NCBI RefSeq assembly: GCF_024171885.1
Contig: NZ_JAMTCP010000003.1
Span: 124,001-188,000, forward strand
Length of the DNA: 64,000 nt
From: Streptoalloteichus tenebrarius
GTDB lineage: Bacteria; Actinomycetota; Actinomycetes; Mycobacteriales; Pseudonocardiaceae
Reading direction: 5' to 3'
The notes beneath the pieces were generated by a model that searched no databases, was not told the DNA's origin, and saw nothing but the letters and a program-made list of their open reading frames with translations. Position 1 is the stretch's first letter. The number at the start of each line of letters is the position of its first letter. Positions 41,533 through 49,957 of this stretch are shown piece after piece. A program made the translations under genes and the position numbers.

Positions 41533-42447
41533 TCAGTCGTCGAGGTCGACGTCACCGTTGAGGATCTGCGCCTCGGTGACCTTGCCGGCCGCCAACGCGG
41601 CGCGCAGCTTGACCATGTCCTCGGCCGCCCACTCGTCCGTCGTCCTCCCCTGACGCCAGTACCCGGTCGCCCGCAGGAACCGCCGTTCCACGCCCCGCTC
41701 GCGCAACAGGTGCCGGCGGAGGTCGCGCACCATGCCGGCCTCTCCGGCCACCCACGCGGAAACCAGCCCGGACGGCCACGCCATCGCGCGCACCGCCTCC
41801 GTCAACGAGGGCGTTCCCGCGCTCTCGCGGTGCAACCAGTCGATCTGGACGGCGGCCTCCGTGCGCAGCTCCTGCTCCTCGTCGCGGTCGGCCACCTCCA
41901 CGATCACGCGCACCGGGACGTCGGGCCGCATGTGCTCCAGGATCGTCGCGATCGCCGGCAGCGCGCTCTCGTCTCCCACCATGAGGTGCAGGTCGACGTC
42001 CGGGGAGGGCAGGAAGCCGCCCTTGGGGCCCGCGATTCCCAGCCGGTCGCCTGGCTTGACCGACCGGGCCCACTCCGAGGCCCTCCCGTGCCCGTGGATC
42101 ACGAAGTCGACGTCGAGTTCCTCGGTCAACGGGTTGTAGCGGCGCACGGTGTAGCTCCGGGCGTGCGACGGGGTGACGCCCTCCGGGTACCGCAGGCCGT
42201 CCAGGGTGAACGTCGGCAGCACCGGCACGCTCCGCCCGGGAGCGGGGAAGATCAGCTTGATGTGCTCGTCGGCCTGCTGGCCGCCGGCGAAGCCGGCGAG
42301 TTCGGGACCGCCGACCCTGACCCGCGTCATCCTCGGCGTGAGCTGGTCGACCCGCAGCACGGGAGCGACGTAGGTCTTGATCTCGGCCATCCGCCGCCGG
42401 ATCTCCTCGCCGAACTCGGCGACGGGCGTGGACGTGCGTTCGGTCAT
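41533..42447 (-). CDS. Siderophore-interacting protein (ferric-siderophore reductase, SIP family)
   Basis: The protein is 304 residues from the ATG at 42447 behind AAGGA. It has a FAD-binding domain (PRMTRVRVGG, SYTVRRYNP), and a NAD(P)H domain (PKGGFLP, MVGDESALPAIATILE) with C-terminal GYWRQGRTTDEW typical of SIP proteins such as ViuB. It releases iron from imported ferric siderophore. An upstream in-frame ATG (42783), overlapping the binding protein stop as ATGA, would add 112 residues of Asn/Asp/Gln/Arg-rich repeats; the real start is uncertain. It is in operon with the binding protein, under the iron box at 43835. Confidence 0.85.
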   Translation of the reverse strand: MTERTSTPVAEFGEEIRRRMAEIKTYVAPVLRVDQLTPRMTRVRVGGPELAGFAGGQQADEHIKLIFPAPGRSVPVLPTFTLDGLRYPEGVTPSHARSYTVRRYNPLTEELDVDFVIHGHGRASEWARSVKPGDRLGIAGPKGGFLPSPDVDLHLMVGDESALPAIATILEHMRPDVPVRVIVEVADRDEEQELRTEAAVQIDWLHRESAGTPSLTEAVRAMAWPSGLVSAWVAGEAGMVRDLRRHLLRERGVERRFLRATGYWRQGRTTDEWAAEDMVKLRAALAAGKVTEAQILNGDVDLDD

Positions 42448-42775
42448 GGCGGAGTCCTTCTCCCGGTCCTGATACGGGTTCTGGTTCTGGTTCTGGCCCT
42501 GGTCGAGGTTCTGGTTCTCGTCGCGGTCGTGGTTCTCGTCGCGGCCCTGGTTTCGGTCGCGGTCGCGGTTTTCGTCGCGGCCCTGGTTCTGGACGGGGCC
42601 TGGGTCGTGGCGCTGGCCGTTGTTCTGGCCTTGGTCGCGGCCCTGGTTCTGCCCCTGGTCGTGGTTCTCGTCTTCGTCGTGGTCTGGGTCGTGATCTTGG
42701 TCTTGGTCGCGGCCCTGGGCGTCGTTCTGGCCCTTGTCGCGGTTCTGGGCGTGGGTGCTGTCGTGCACTCCGCGC
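42448..42775. repeat. Degenerate short tandem repeats at the 5' end of the SIP gene
   Basis: About 330 bp of imperfect GGTTCTGG/GGTCGCGG/CTCGTCGC-type repeats (6-12 bp units) separate the SIP core from the binding protein gene. The minus-strand frame is open throughout and would encode a hydrophilic N/D/Q/R-rich tail (NQGRDENRDRD and similar). This is simple-sequence expansion. Copy number is probably variable between strains. Confidence 0.75.
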
Positions 42776-42779
42776 TCGG

Positions 42780-43793
42780 TCATCCCCCGGCCGCCTTCGC
42801 GAACAGCGGACTGATCCGCTCGATGAGCCAAGGAATGTTGGCGACCGTCGGGTGTTGCAGCGCGCTGGTCGCGTTGATGTCGATGCCGAGGTAGGAGCCA
42901 CGGCGCACAGCGCCGAGTTGTTGGAAGAGCGGATGTTCCTCGACGGCCTTGCGCGCGTCCGCGCCCGGATACCCGACCAGGACGAGGTCGGCGTCGAGCA
43001 GGCCGAGCATCTCCGGGCTGACCGGGCTGCCGGCGGGGCCGACCTCCAGTTTCGCCATGGCTGGCGCGGGCGCGAGTCCGAACTGCCGCAGGAACCGCGT
43101 GGTGTGGTTGGCGTCGTCGGCGATCGTGGCCATCTGGTCGAGCCGGTAGGCGAACGTGTAGGTGTAGGTCCTACCCGCCAGCGCCGGGAACCGGCTCTTG
43201 GTCGCCTCGACCGCCTTCTCGGTGTCGTCGACGAGCTGCCGCGCCTTGTCCGGCACACCCAGCACCCGACCGAGGAACGTCACGCGCTCCTGCCAGGTGT
43301 CGACGTTGTAGCCCCGCTCGTAGCCGATCACGGGCGCGATCTGGGACAGCCGGTCATGGTGCGGGCGCACGAGCGGACCGCCGCCGACGATCACGTCGGG
43401 CCGCAACGCGGCGATCTGCTCCACGGGCAGGTTGTTCGGGTCCACCAGGCGGGTCTTCGCCGGGTCCAACCGCCCCGACAACCACGGGGGCACGCCGTCC
43501 TGGCCGAACTGGTCGCGGTACGCCGCGACCGGCGTGATGCCGAGCGCGAGCACGACGTCGACGTCCGTGGGCATCAACGCCACCACGCGGCGCGGTGCGG
43601 CCGGCACCTCCGCCGTCCCGAACTCCTGCCGCACGGACATGGGGAACCCCTCGCCCGCCGAACCCCCGGTCGGGGACGGATCATCCGCCCCGCTGGTGCA
43701 GGCCGCGCTCATCAGGACACCCGCGAGCGCCACGGCCCACAGGGACCGCAGGGTGGGTCTTGTCCGCGTTCGCCGCCACTGTCGTCGTGGCAT
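42780..43793 (-). CDS. Iron-siderophore ABC transporter substrate-binding lipoprotein
   Basis: The protein is 337 residues from the ATG at 43793. A basic start and hydrophobic stretch end in a lipobox (LMSAAC, Cys about residue 32), so it is anchored outside the membrane. The FecB/periplasmic binding protein pattern is seen: RRVVALMPTDVDVVLALG, then LRPDVIVGGGPL, and LLDADLVLVGYPG. It hands ferric siderophore to a permease not present in this window. An iron box lies 42 bp upstream, so induction under iron starvation is expected. Confidence 0.87.
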   Translation of the reverse strand: MPRRQWRRTRTRPTLRSLWAVALAGVLMSAACTSGADDPSPTGGSAGEGFPMSVRQEFGTAEVPAAPRRVVALMPTDVDVVLALGITPVAAYRDQFGQDGVPPWLSGRLDPAKTRLVDPNNLPVEQIAALRPDVIVGGGPLVRPHHDRLSQIAPVIGYERGYNVDTWQERVTFLGRVLGVPDKARQLVDDTEKAVEATKSRFPALAGRTYTYTFAYRLDQMATIADDANHTTRFLRQFGLAPAPAMAKLEVGPAGSPVSPEMLGLLDADLVLVGYPGADARKAVEEHPLFQQLGAVRRGSYLGIDINATSALQHPTVANIPWLIERISPLFAKAAGG

Positions 43794-43834
43794 TCACGTC
43801 CTCCGTCCACAGCTCCTTTTTTGTACGCGTATAG

Positions 43835-43853
43835 TAAGGTAAGCCTTACCTGA
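43835..43853. promoter_or_regulatory. Iron box (IdeR/DmdR-type operator)
   Basis: TAAGGTAAGCCTTACCTGA agrees at about 15 of 19 positions with the IdeR/DmdR consensus when read on the other strand. It lies 42 bp upstream of the siderophore binding lipoprotein gene, in AT-rich promoter DNA. Confidence 0.75.
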
Positions 43854-43939
43854 AACAAGAGGGTGTGATCGAGACCGCGCGACCAGTGCGCGATCATGGA
43901 GCGACGAACAGCCCCGCCCGCCCTACGGATCGCGACAGC

Positions 43940-43988
43940 AAATGGTCAAAACCCGCGCCCCAACCAGATAAACTGCCAGGTCAGCAAG
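43940..43988 (+). promoter_or_regulatory. CRISPR leader of array 1
   Basis: The bases preceding the first repeat (GGTCAAAACCCGCGCCCC, then ATAAACTGCCAGGTCAGCAAG) resemble the sequence preceding array 2 at 61087-61131 (GGTTCAAAACCAGCGACC, then CTAAAGTCCCAGCTCAGG). Decayed repeats at the other end agree with this being the leader side. Confidence 0.7.
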
Positions 43989-45480
43989 GTCGGCCCCGCC
44001 CACGCGGGGATGGCTCGGTGGCGCGGCGGCAGATCGCCCGGGACCTGTAGTCGGCCCCGCCCACGCGGGGATGGCTCGGCTCCCGCCCCGCGCATCCTGC
44101 CCACCGTCGAGTCGGCCCCGCCCACGCGGGGATGGCTCGGGCGTCCCGTGGGACAAGGTGGGCGCCTGGTTGTCGGCCCCGCCCACGCGGGGATGGCTCC
44201 ATGACCCGCGCGGGTATTGGCGGCCCCGACTAGTCGGCCCCGCCCACGCGGGGATGGCTCTCGAGACCAGACAGGGAGCCCTGACCATCATGAGTCGGCC
44301 CCACCCACGCGGGGATGGCTCGGGGGCTTTGGAGGGGTTTTCCCTTGTGGGACAGTCGGCCCCGCCCACGCGGGGATGGCTCCCCGGTCAGGCGGCCCAA
44401 ACCCACCCACCCCCCGTCGGCCCCGCCCACGCGGGGATGGCTCCTGGTGGGCACCGATGTTCGAGCGCAACCGGTTGTCGGCCCCGCCCACGCGGGGATG
44501 GCTCGGGGGAGCCCCCGGCCTGCCACCGGGGGCTCCCGTCGGCCCCGCCCACGCGGGGATGGCTCGCCGGTCGCCTGCCCCGCGCCTGCGGTCTCAGCGT
44601 CGGCCCCGCCCACGCGGGGATGGCTCCCCCCGAGGACCCGACCGGCCGGATGCCGCGCCGTCGGCCCCGCCCACGCGGGGATGGCTCGCGGTGTGGAACC
44701 CGGAGAAGCGCCAGTGGGTCGTCGGCCCCGCACACGCGGGGATGGCTCGCGCCTCGCTGGCGAGCGCTGGTATGTCGACGCGTCGGCCCCGCCCACGCGG
44801 GGATGGCTCGCTTCGACGTAGGAGGGCGGCAGGGCGGGTCCGGTCGGCCCCGCACACGCGGGGATGGCTCGGGCTAGTCCTCGGTGGTCTCGTCGGGGTG
44901 GGTGTCGGCCCCGCACACGCGGGGATGGCTCCCGGCACCGGGCGAAGGCCGCGTACAAGCGGAAGTCGGCCCCGCCCACGCGGGGATGGCTCCCCGCCTT
45001 CCTCCTGGAGCGGCGCGCAGCGGTCGTCGGCCCCGCCCACGCGGGGATGGCTCGTGGTCCTGCCTCATAAACCGGGCGGTCAGCATGTCGGCCCCGCACC
45101 CGCGGGGATGGCTCCCACTACCCGCAGGCCGAACCGACCTCGACCACGTCGGCCCCGCCCACGCGGGGATGGCTCCGTTTCGGTCGACACCCGCCAGCAG
45201 ATCGGCGCGTCGGCCCCGCCCACGCGGGGATGGCTCGACCCGACCGGACCTCCGGTCCGTCGCGGGCTAGTCGGCCCCGCACCCGCGGGGATGGCTCCGT
45301 GTCCGGCCTGCGACCCGCTCCCCCGCCCCCGTCGGCCCCGCCCACGCGGGGATGGCTCCAGCAAGCCGCTCTCCTGCCACGCAGCGCCCGCGTCGGCCCC
45401 GCGTAGGCGGGGATGGTTGCGACCACATCCACTTCGTCGTGGGAAAGGTCCGGTCGGCCCCGCACACGCGGGGGTGAGTC
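43989..45480 (+). CRISPR. Type I-E CRISPR array 1 (25 repeats, 24 spacers)
   Basis: Repeats of 28 bp start at 43989 and recur exactly every 61 bp to 45453, giving 33-bp spacers. The repeat begins GTCGGCCCCGCCCACG and ends GGGGATGGCTC, with the CCCCGC/GCGGGG hairpin typical of type I-E (Ecoli/actinobacterial) repeats. Variants: 44294 (CCCCACCCACG), 44721, 44843 and 44904 (CACACG), 45087 and 45270 (CACCCG). The two rightmost repeats (45392, 45453) are degenerate, marking the old end. No cas gene is nearby. Open frames across the array are artefacts. Confidence 0.98.
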
Positions 45481-45609
45481 ACCGGCTTCTGGGTCAGCCG
45501 GCTGTCTGAGTGTCGCCGCGCCGGTCACCAGTCGTCGCCGAGTGGCCTGGCTATCGCCACGGCTCCCACTTCCCACTTCTGTCCTTTGAGGACAGTGGGT
45601 GGGGGGCAG

Positions 45610-46221
45610 CTAGTCGGCGGGGGTGGTCATGGCCGTGGTGATGGTGTCGATGACGTGCGGGAGGACGCGGGCGCGGAAGGCGGTGGCCGGAGCGCCGTGG
45701 ATGAGTTCCTGCGCGGTGGCGCCCTCGTGCAGGGCGGTGACCAGGCGGGCGACGTCCCTCGCTGTGTCCGGTGTGGACTGTGGGAGCAGGCGGGCGAGGA
45801 GGTTCGCGATCCCGGTGGTGAGACGGTCCTCGTGGGGGGCGAGTTCGGCGGCCAGGTCGGGGTTCCGCGCCGCGTGCAGCGTGAACTCCATGGACACCAG
45901 GAACCACTGCCGGTCGTCGCGGCGGTGCGCGGCCAGGTACTCCAGGAGCCGCTGGACGGGGTGGGCGTCGCCGTCGGTGATGTCGCGGGCGGCGCGTTCG
46001 AGGTCGCCGAGGATGCGGTCGACCTCGGTGTCGTAGAGGGCGAGGAAGAGGTGTTCCTTGCTGGGGTAGTTGGAGTAGAAGGCGCCTCGCGTCAGGCCCG
46101 CGTGCTCACAGATGTCGCTGATCGAGGTGGCGTGGTAGCCGTTCCTGATGAACAGCGCGCGGGCGCTGGTCATCAGGGCGGCCACCGTTCTGGGGCGGGT
46201 CTTGGTGGGCGACTTCGGCAT
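45610..46221 (-). CDS. TetR-family transcriptional regulator
   Basis: The protein is 203 residues from the ATG at 46221. It has a clear TetR HTH: ARALFIRNGYHATSISDICE, then LTRGAFYSNYPSKEHLFLAL (residues 21-62). The C-terminal helical domain resembles regulators of lipid or drug genes (TetR_C_6-like). It lies 11 bp after the dehydrogenase gene on the same strand, so it is probably co-transcribed and autoregulated through the operator at 47190-47236. The ligand may be an acyl-CoA, by context only. Confidence 0.85.
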   Translation of the reverse strand: MPKSPTKTRPRTVAALMTSARALFIRNGYHATSISDICEHAGLTRGAFYSNYPSKEHLFLALYDTEVDRILGDLERAARDITDGDAHPVQRLLEYLAAHRRDDRQWFLVSMEFTLHAARNPDLAAELAPHEDRLTTGIANLLARLLPQSTPDTARDVARLVTALHEGATAQELIHGAPATAFRARVLPHVIDTITTAMTTPAD

Positions 46222-46232
46222 CGGGTTCCTCG

Positions 46233-47102
46233 TCAGGCGTCGGGGTAGTCATCGTAGAACCCGGCGCCGGTCTTGACCCCGAGTCGTCCCCGGGCGATGT
46301 AGTCGCGCAGCAGCGCGCGCGGCGCCTCCGGGTACTCCGGGTGCTCGGCCGCGTAGTGCTCCTCGATGTCGAGGACGACGTCCAGCCCGACCTTGTCCAT
46401 CAACCGGAACGGCCCGCCAGGAAGACCTGTGTTGACCTCGAACATCCGGTCGACGTCCTGCGGGGTCGAGACGCCCTCGGCCACGACGGTCAGGGCCTCG
46501 CGCTTGATGGCGGCCCACACCCGGTTGAAGATGAATCCGGTGCTCTCCTTGCGGGCCTCGAAGGGGTGCAGCCCGAACTCGGGGAACGTGGCCATCACGA
46601 AGTCGAGCACGTCCCGGTCGGTCCTGCCGCAGGACATGACGTCGACGGCGTTCTGGGTGGGCGGCATGTAGAAGTGGGTGTTGAGCACCCGCTCGGGCCG
46701 CTGGACGTGGTCGAGGAACAACCGGCTGGCGTACGAGGAGGAGTTGCTGCCGAGGATCGTGTCCTCGGCGACGATGCGGTCCAGTTCGCCGAAGATCCGC
46801 TTCTTCGGTTCGAGCCGTTCCGGGATCGCCTCGACGACCAGCCAGGCGTCCGCGACGGCCTCGGCGAGGTCGCCGGTGGCGACCACCGTGCCGGGGGTTC
46901 CGTTCTCGATCCGGCTGGCGACCTCGGCGACGTTGCGCTCGACGTAGTCGACGGCGGCGTCGCGCTGGGCCTGCGACAGGTCGTGGATCCGGACGAGGCC
47001 GCCGCGCGTGGCGAACATCAGCGCGATGCGGCGGCCCAGTGTTCCGGCGCCGATCACGGCGACCGGGCGCGACGCGTGGTTCGTGGGGACGGCGAAGCTC
47101 AT
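46233..47102 (-). CDS. 3-hydroxyacyl-CoA dehydrogenase family protein
   Basis: The protein is 289 residues from the ATG at 47102 behind AAAGGAG. The NAD-binding motif is VAVIGAGTLGRRIALMFATRGG (about residues 14-35). Further motifs are EAIPERLEPKKRIF, LGSNSSSY with the catalytic region, and RVLNTHFYMPP, where the His corresponds to the catalytic His. The C-terminal 3HCDH domain holds GFIFNRVWAAIKREAL. It oxidises 3-hydroxyacyl-CoA or a related hydroxy acid. It is divergent from an acetoacetate decarboxylase-like gene, so a keto acid pathway is plausible. Confidence 0.87.
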   Translation of the reverse strand: MSFAVPTNHASRPVAVIGAGTLGRRIALMFATRGGLVRIHDLSQAQRDAAVDYVERNVAEVASRIENGTPGTVVATGDLAEAVADAWLVVEAIPERLEPKKRIFGELDRIVAEDTILGSNSSSYASRLFLDHVQRPERVLNTHFYMPPTQNAVDVMSCGRTDRDVLDFVMATFPEFGLHPFEARKESTGFIFNRVWAAIKREALTVVAEGVSTPQDVDRMFEVNTGLPGGPFRLMDKVGLDVVLDIEEHYAAEHPEYPEAPRALLRDYIARGRLGVKTGAGFYDDYPDA

Positions 47103-47189
47103 GGCGAACGCTCCTTTGGGGGCCTTCTGGCGCGGGCTGGGGCGGGGTGGCCAGGTGTTCCGGAGGCCACATCGGGGTTGCGCCCCACC

Positions 47190-47236
47190 CTCAAACGAGT
47201 ACAACCTGTATCCGATACATACCGTACTCGTTTGAG
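47190..47236. promoter_or_regulatory. Operator with nested dyads between dehydrogenase and decarboxylase genes
   Basis: CTCAAACGAGTAC (47190-47202) and GTACTCGTTTGAG (47224-47236) are perfect 13-bp inverted repeats. Nested inside is TGTAT ccg ATACA (47207-47219). The site covers both divergent promoters and is the probable TetR (45610) binding site. Confidence 0.7.
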
Positions 47237-47271
47237 GGGGCGCGTCAACCAGCCCCCGCCGAAGGAGAGAC

Positions 47272-48006
47272 ATGCGACCCGAGCAACTGCTCCGCGCCCC
47301 GGTGACACCGCTGGCGGCGCCGCCGTACCCGCTGCGGGCGACCCGGTTCCTCGACCGGGAGTACCTCAACGTCGTCTACCGCACCGACCCGGACGCCCTG
47401 CGCGCCGTCGTCCCGGCCCCGCTGGAGGTCGTCGAGCCGCTGGTGCGGTTCGAGGTCATGCGCATGGGCGACGTCGACGGCTACGGCCCCTACACCGAGG
47501 CGGGGCAGGTGATCCCGGTCCGGTTCGACGGCGAGGACGGCGAGTACCTGCACGCGATGCACCTCGACAACGTCGCGGCCATCCTCGCCGGCAGGGAGCT
47601 GTCGGCCTACCCCAAGACCTCCGGGTCGCCGCGCCTGTTCGTCGAGGACGGCGCCCTGGTCGGCACGCTCGACTACGGGTCGCAGCGGGTCGCGACCGCG
47701 ACGATGGCCTACAAGCACCGCCCGCTGGACCACGAGGAGGCGCGCCGGCAGATCACCGTGCCGACGTTCGCGGTCAAGGCCGTCCCGGACTACACCGGCG
47801 GCCTGCGGGTCTGCGATCTGGTGCGCACCCAGATCACCGACATCACGGTGAAGCAGGCGTGGGAGGGTCCGGCCCGGCTGCACCTGGTCGACCACGTCAT
47901 GGCGCCGCTGGCCGACCTGCCCGTCCTGGAGATCGTCTCCGCCTCGCACGTGCTCACCGACCTCACGCTCGCCCCGGCCGTGCCCGTGCACGACTACCTC
48001 GCCTGA
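47272..48006 (+). CDS. Acetoacetate decarboxylase family protein
   Basis: The protein is 244 residues from the ATG at 47272 behind AAGGAG. It has the family pattern of LNVVYRTDPDALRAVVPAPL at the start and AYPKTSGSPRLFVEDGALVG in the middle; the Lys of YPK corresponds to the Schiff-base Lys. Acetoacetate decarboxylase converts acetoacetate to acetone and CO2; many actinobacterial members act on other keto acids. It shares the operator with the divergent dehydrogenase, so the two are probably coregulated. Confidence 0.87.
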   Translation: MRPEQLLRAPVTPLAAPPYPLRATRFLDREYLNVVYRTDPDALRAVVPAPLEVVEPLVRFEVMRMGDVDGYGPYTEAGQVIPVRFDGEDGEYLHAMHLDNVAAILAGRELSAYPKTSGSPRLFVEDGALVGTLDYGSQRVATATMAYKHRPLDHEEARRQITVPTFAVKAVPDYTGGLRVCDLVRTQITDITVKQAWEGPARLHLVDHVMAPLADLPVLEIVSASHVLTDLTLAPAVPVHDYLA

Positions 48007-48125
48007 CCGCGAGCCGACGACGGTCTCCGCCCGCGCCGCCCGACGGCTCGCGCACGCGTCCGCCATTCAGCGGCAGACCCCGTCACAAGATCGGCAGGAA
48101 CATGGCGGTGACGGACACGCGTGGC

Positions 48126-48144
48126 GTTTCATCACTGATGGAAC
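48126..48144. promoter_or_regulatory. Near-palindrome before the phosphodiesterase gene
   Basis: GTTTCATCA c TGATGGAAC is a 19-bp dyad with one mismatch per arm, ending 16 bp before the ATG at 48161. Its position over the start suggests an operator, but no regulator gene is obvious. Confidence 0.35.
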
Positions 48145-48160
48145 GCGAAGGAGGCAACGC

Positions 48161-49318
48161 ATGGAGTTCCTGCTCCCGACCTACAGCACGGGCACCCTCG
48201 CCGACGTCGTGCCGTCGTTGCTGGCGGGCCTGGGCGTTCCGGGCACGAGCGACGTGCTCGGGCTCCCGGGCGCGCCGAGGGTGTGTCTGCTCCTGGTCGA
48301 CGGCCTCGGATGGGAACTGCTGCGGTCACACGCGGCCGACGCGCCGTTCCTGTCCTCGCTGGCGGCCGAACGGGACCCGATCACCGCCGGCTTCCCCGCC
48401 ACGACCGCGACCAGCCTCTCCACCCTCGGCACCGGCCGCCCCTCGGGGGAGCACGGGATGGTGGGGTACTCCTTCGCCCCGGACGACAACGAGGTCCTCA
48501 ACGTCCTGCGCTGGCAGCGCCACGGCGACGGCGCGCACGTCGATCTCCGGTCCCAGTACGTCCCCGAGCAGATCCAGCCCCACCGCACCGTGTTCGAGCA
48601 GGCCGCGGACGCGGGCGTCGAGGTCCGGTTGGTGGCGCCGGGCGCGCAGGACGGCAGCGGCCTGACCCGGGCGGTGCTGCGCGGCGGCCAGTTCCGCGGC
48701 ACGTACGCGCTGGGCGACCTGACCACCCACGTGCTGGACGCGCTGAGCGGCCACCCCCGGGTCCTCTGCTACGCCTACCACGCCGACCTCGACATGCTCG
48801 GCCACATCTACGGCGCGGGGAGCACCCCTTGGCGGGCGCAGCTTCGTTACGTCGACCAGCTCGCCGCGACGATCGCCGAAGGGCTCCCGTCGGACAGCAT
48901 GCTCGTCGTCACCGCCGACCACGGCATGGTCAACGCCGGCGAGCAGGACCGCGTGGACATCGACACCGAGCCGGCGTTGCTGGACGGGGTCCGCATGCTG
49001 GGCGGCGAAGCGCGCGTGCGCCACGTCTACACCGCTCAGGGCGCGGTGGAGGACGTGCGGCGCGCCTGGAGCGAGGTGCTCGGCGAGCGGGCGCTGGTCC
49101 TGCCGCGTGACGAGGCGATCAGCGCCGGCTGGTTCGGTCCGCGGGTCGACGACCGCGTCCGCCCGCGCGTCGGCGACCTCGTGGTCGCGGCGCTGGGATC
49201 TTTCGTCATGGTGCGCTCGCAGGCCGAGCCGCAGCTCAGCCTGCTGCCTGGTCAGCACGGCTCGCTCACCAGGGAGGAACAGCTCGTCCCGCTGTTGACC
49301 GCCACGAAGGACGACTGA
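48161..49318 (+). CDS. Alkaline-phosphatase-superfamily nucleotide pyrophosphatase/phosphodiesterase
   Basis: The protein is 385 residues from the ATG at 48161 behind AAGGAGG. The metal and nucleophile sites are clear: LLLVDGLGWELL (Asp ligand), GFPATTATSLSTLGTG (Thr nucleophile), YHADLDMLGH, VTADHGMV, and the C-terminal GQHGSL (His ligand). It hydrolyses phosphodiester or pyrophosphate bonds. It has no signal peptide, so it is cytoplasmic. The 3' end (GCCACGAAGGACGAC) resembles a repeat that follows it at 49321-49458. Confidence 0.87.
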   Translation: MEFLLPTYSTGTLADVVPSLLAGLGVPGTSDVLGLPGAPRVCLLLVDGLGWELLRSHAADAPFLSSLAAERDPITAGFPATTATSLSTLGTGRPSGEHGMVGYSFAPDDNEVLNVLRWQRHGDGAHVDLRSQYVPEQIQPHRTVFEQAADAGVEVRLVAPGAQDGSGLTRAVLRGGQFRGTYALGDLTTHVLDALSGHPRVLCYAYHADLDMLGHIYGAGSTPWRAQLRYVDQLAATIAEGLPSDSMLVVTADHGMVNAGEQDRVDIDTEPALLDGVRMLGGEARVRHVYTAQGAVEDVRRAWSEVLGERALVLPRDEAISAGWFGPRVDDRVRPRVGDLVVAALGSFVMVRSQAEPQLSLLPGQHGSLTREEQLVPLLTATKDD

Positions 49319-49320
49319 GC

Positions 49321-49458
49321 GCCACGAGAGAGGTCCAACCGTCACGAGAGAGACAACTCACCGACACAGATGACAACCGACTGCCACGAAGGACGACCGC
49401 GTTGCGAGAGACACCTCGCCGACACGGATGTCAATCGACCGTCACGCACGACAACGCG
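49321..49458. repeat. Imperfect 60-bp tandem repeats after the phosphodiesterase gene
   Basis: Two roughly 60-bp copies (49341-49400 and 49401-49458) share CACGAGAGAG, CACCGACACAGATG and CCACGAAGGACGAC-type blocks with several differences. A partial copy lies at 49321-49340, and the last block also matches the 3' end of the upstream gene. No gene is here. Confidence 0.7.
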
Positions 49459-49475
49459 TCCTGACCGTCCCGTGA

Positions 49476-49883
49476 TCAGGTCGTGGGGAGGAGTTCGGAG
49501 AGCAGTTCCCGCACGCGGCGGTCGATCTCGTCGCGGATCGGCCGGACCTCCTCGACCGGCCTGCCGGCCGGGTCCGGCACCCGCCAGTCCAGGTAACGCT
49601 TGCCGGGGAAGACCGGGCAGGCGTCGCCGCAGCCCATGGTGATCACGACGTCGGCGGCCCGGACCGCCTCGGTGGTGAGGGGCTTGGGGAACTCCCGGGA
49701 CAGGTCGATGCCGATCTCGGCCATCGCCTCGACGACGGCGGGGTTGATCGTGTCCGCCGGGGCCGACCCCGCCGAGCGCACCACGACCCGGCCGGCGGCG
49801 TGGTGGTGCAGCAGGGCGGCGGCCATCTGGGAGCGGCCGGCGTTGTGGACGCAGACGAACAGGACCTCGGGCGTGGGGTTCAT
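49476..49883 (-). CDS. arsC: Arsenate reductase, low-molecular-weight phosphatase type
   Basis: The protein is 135 residues from the ATG at 49883. The phosphatase loop is FVCVHNAGRSQMAAALL at residues 9-25, and the Cys attacks arsenate. A second region, VITMGCGDACPVFPG (residues 78-92), holds the redox cysteines. The C-terminal DP region (VPDPAGRP) holds the acid. It reduces As(V) to As(III) for export by the Acr3 pump upstream. Confidence 0.92.
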   Translation of the reverse strand: MNPTPEVLFVCVHNAGRSQMAAALLHHHAAGRVVVRSAGSAPADTINPAVVEAMAEIGIDLSREFPKPLTTEAVRAADVVITMGCGDACPVFPGKRYLDWRVPDPAGRPVEEVRPIRDEIDRRVRELLSELLPTT

Positions 49884-49957
49884 GGCGGTTCCTCGCAGCC
49901 TCGCGGTGGTGGTCAGGCTCGTGGGCGGGTCGTCTGGCAGGGCGTTCCTCCGCCGTG

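Noticed and set aside
43896-45576. Open frames with repeated PRPRGDGS or ACAGPT-like peptides
   Set aside because: They are translations of CRISPR repeats; the 61-bp period (not a multiple of three) cycles all frames.
46341-48665. Long plus-strand frame (774 codons) spanning dehydrogenase, operator and decarboxylase
   Set aside because: It runs through the operator and changes register relative to three well-supported genes.
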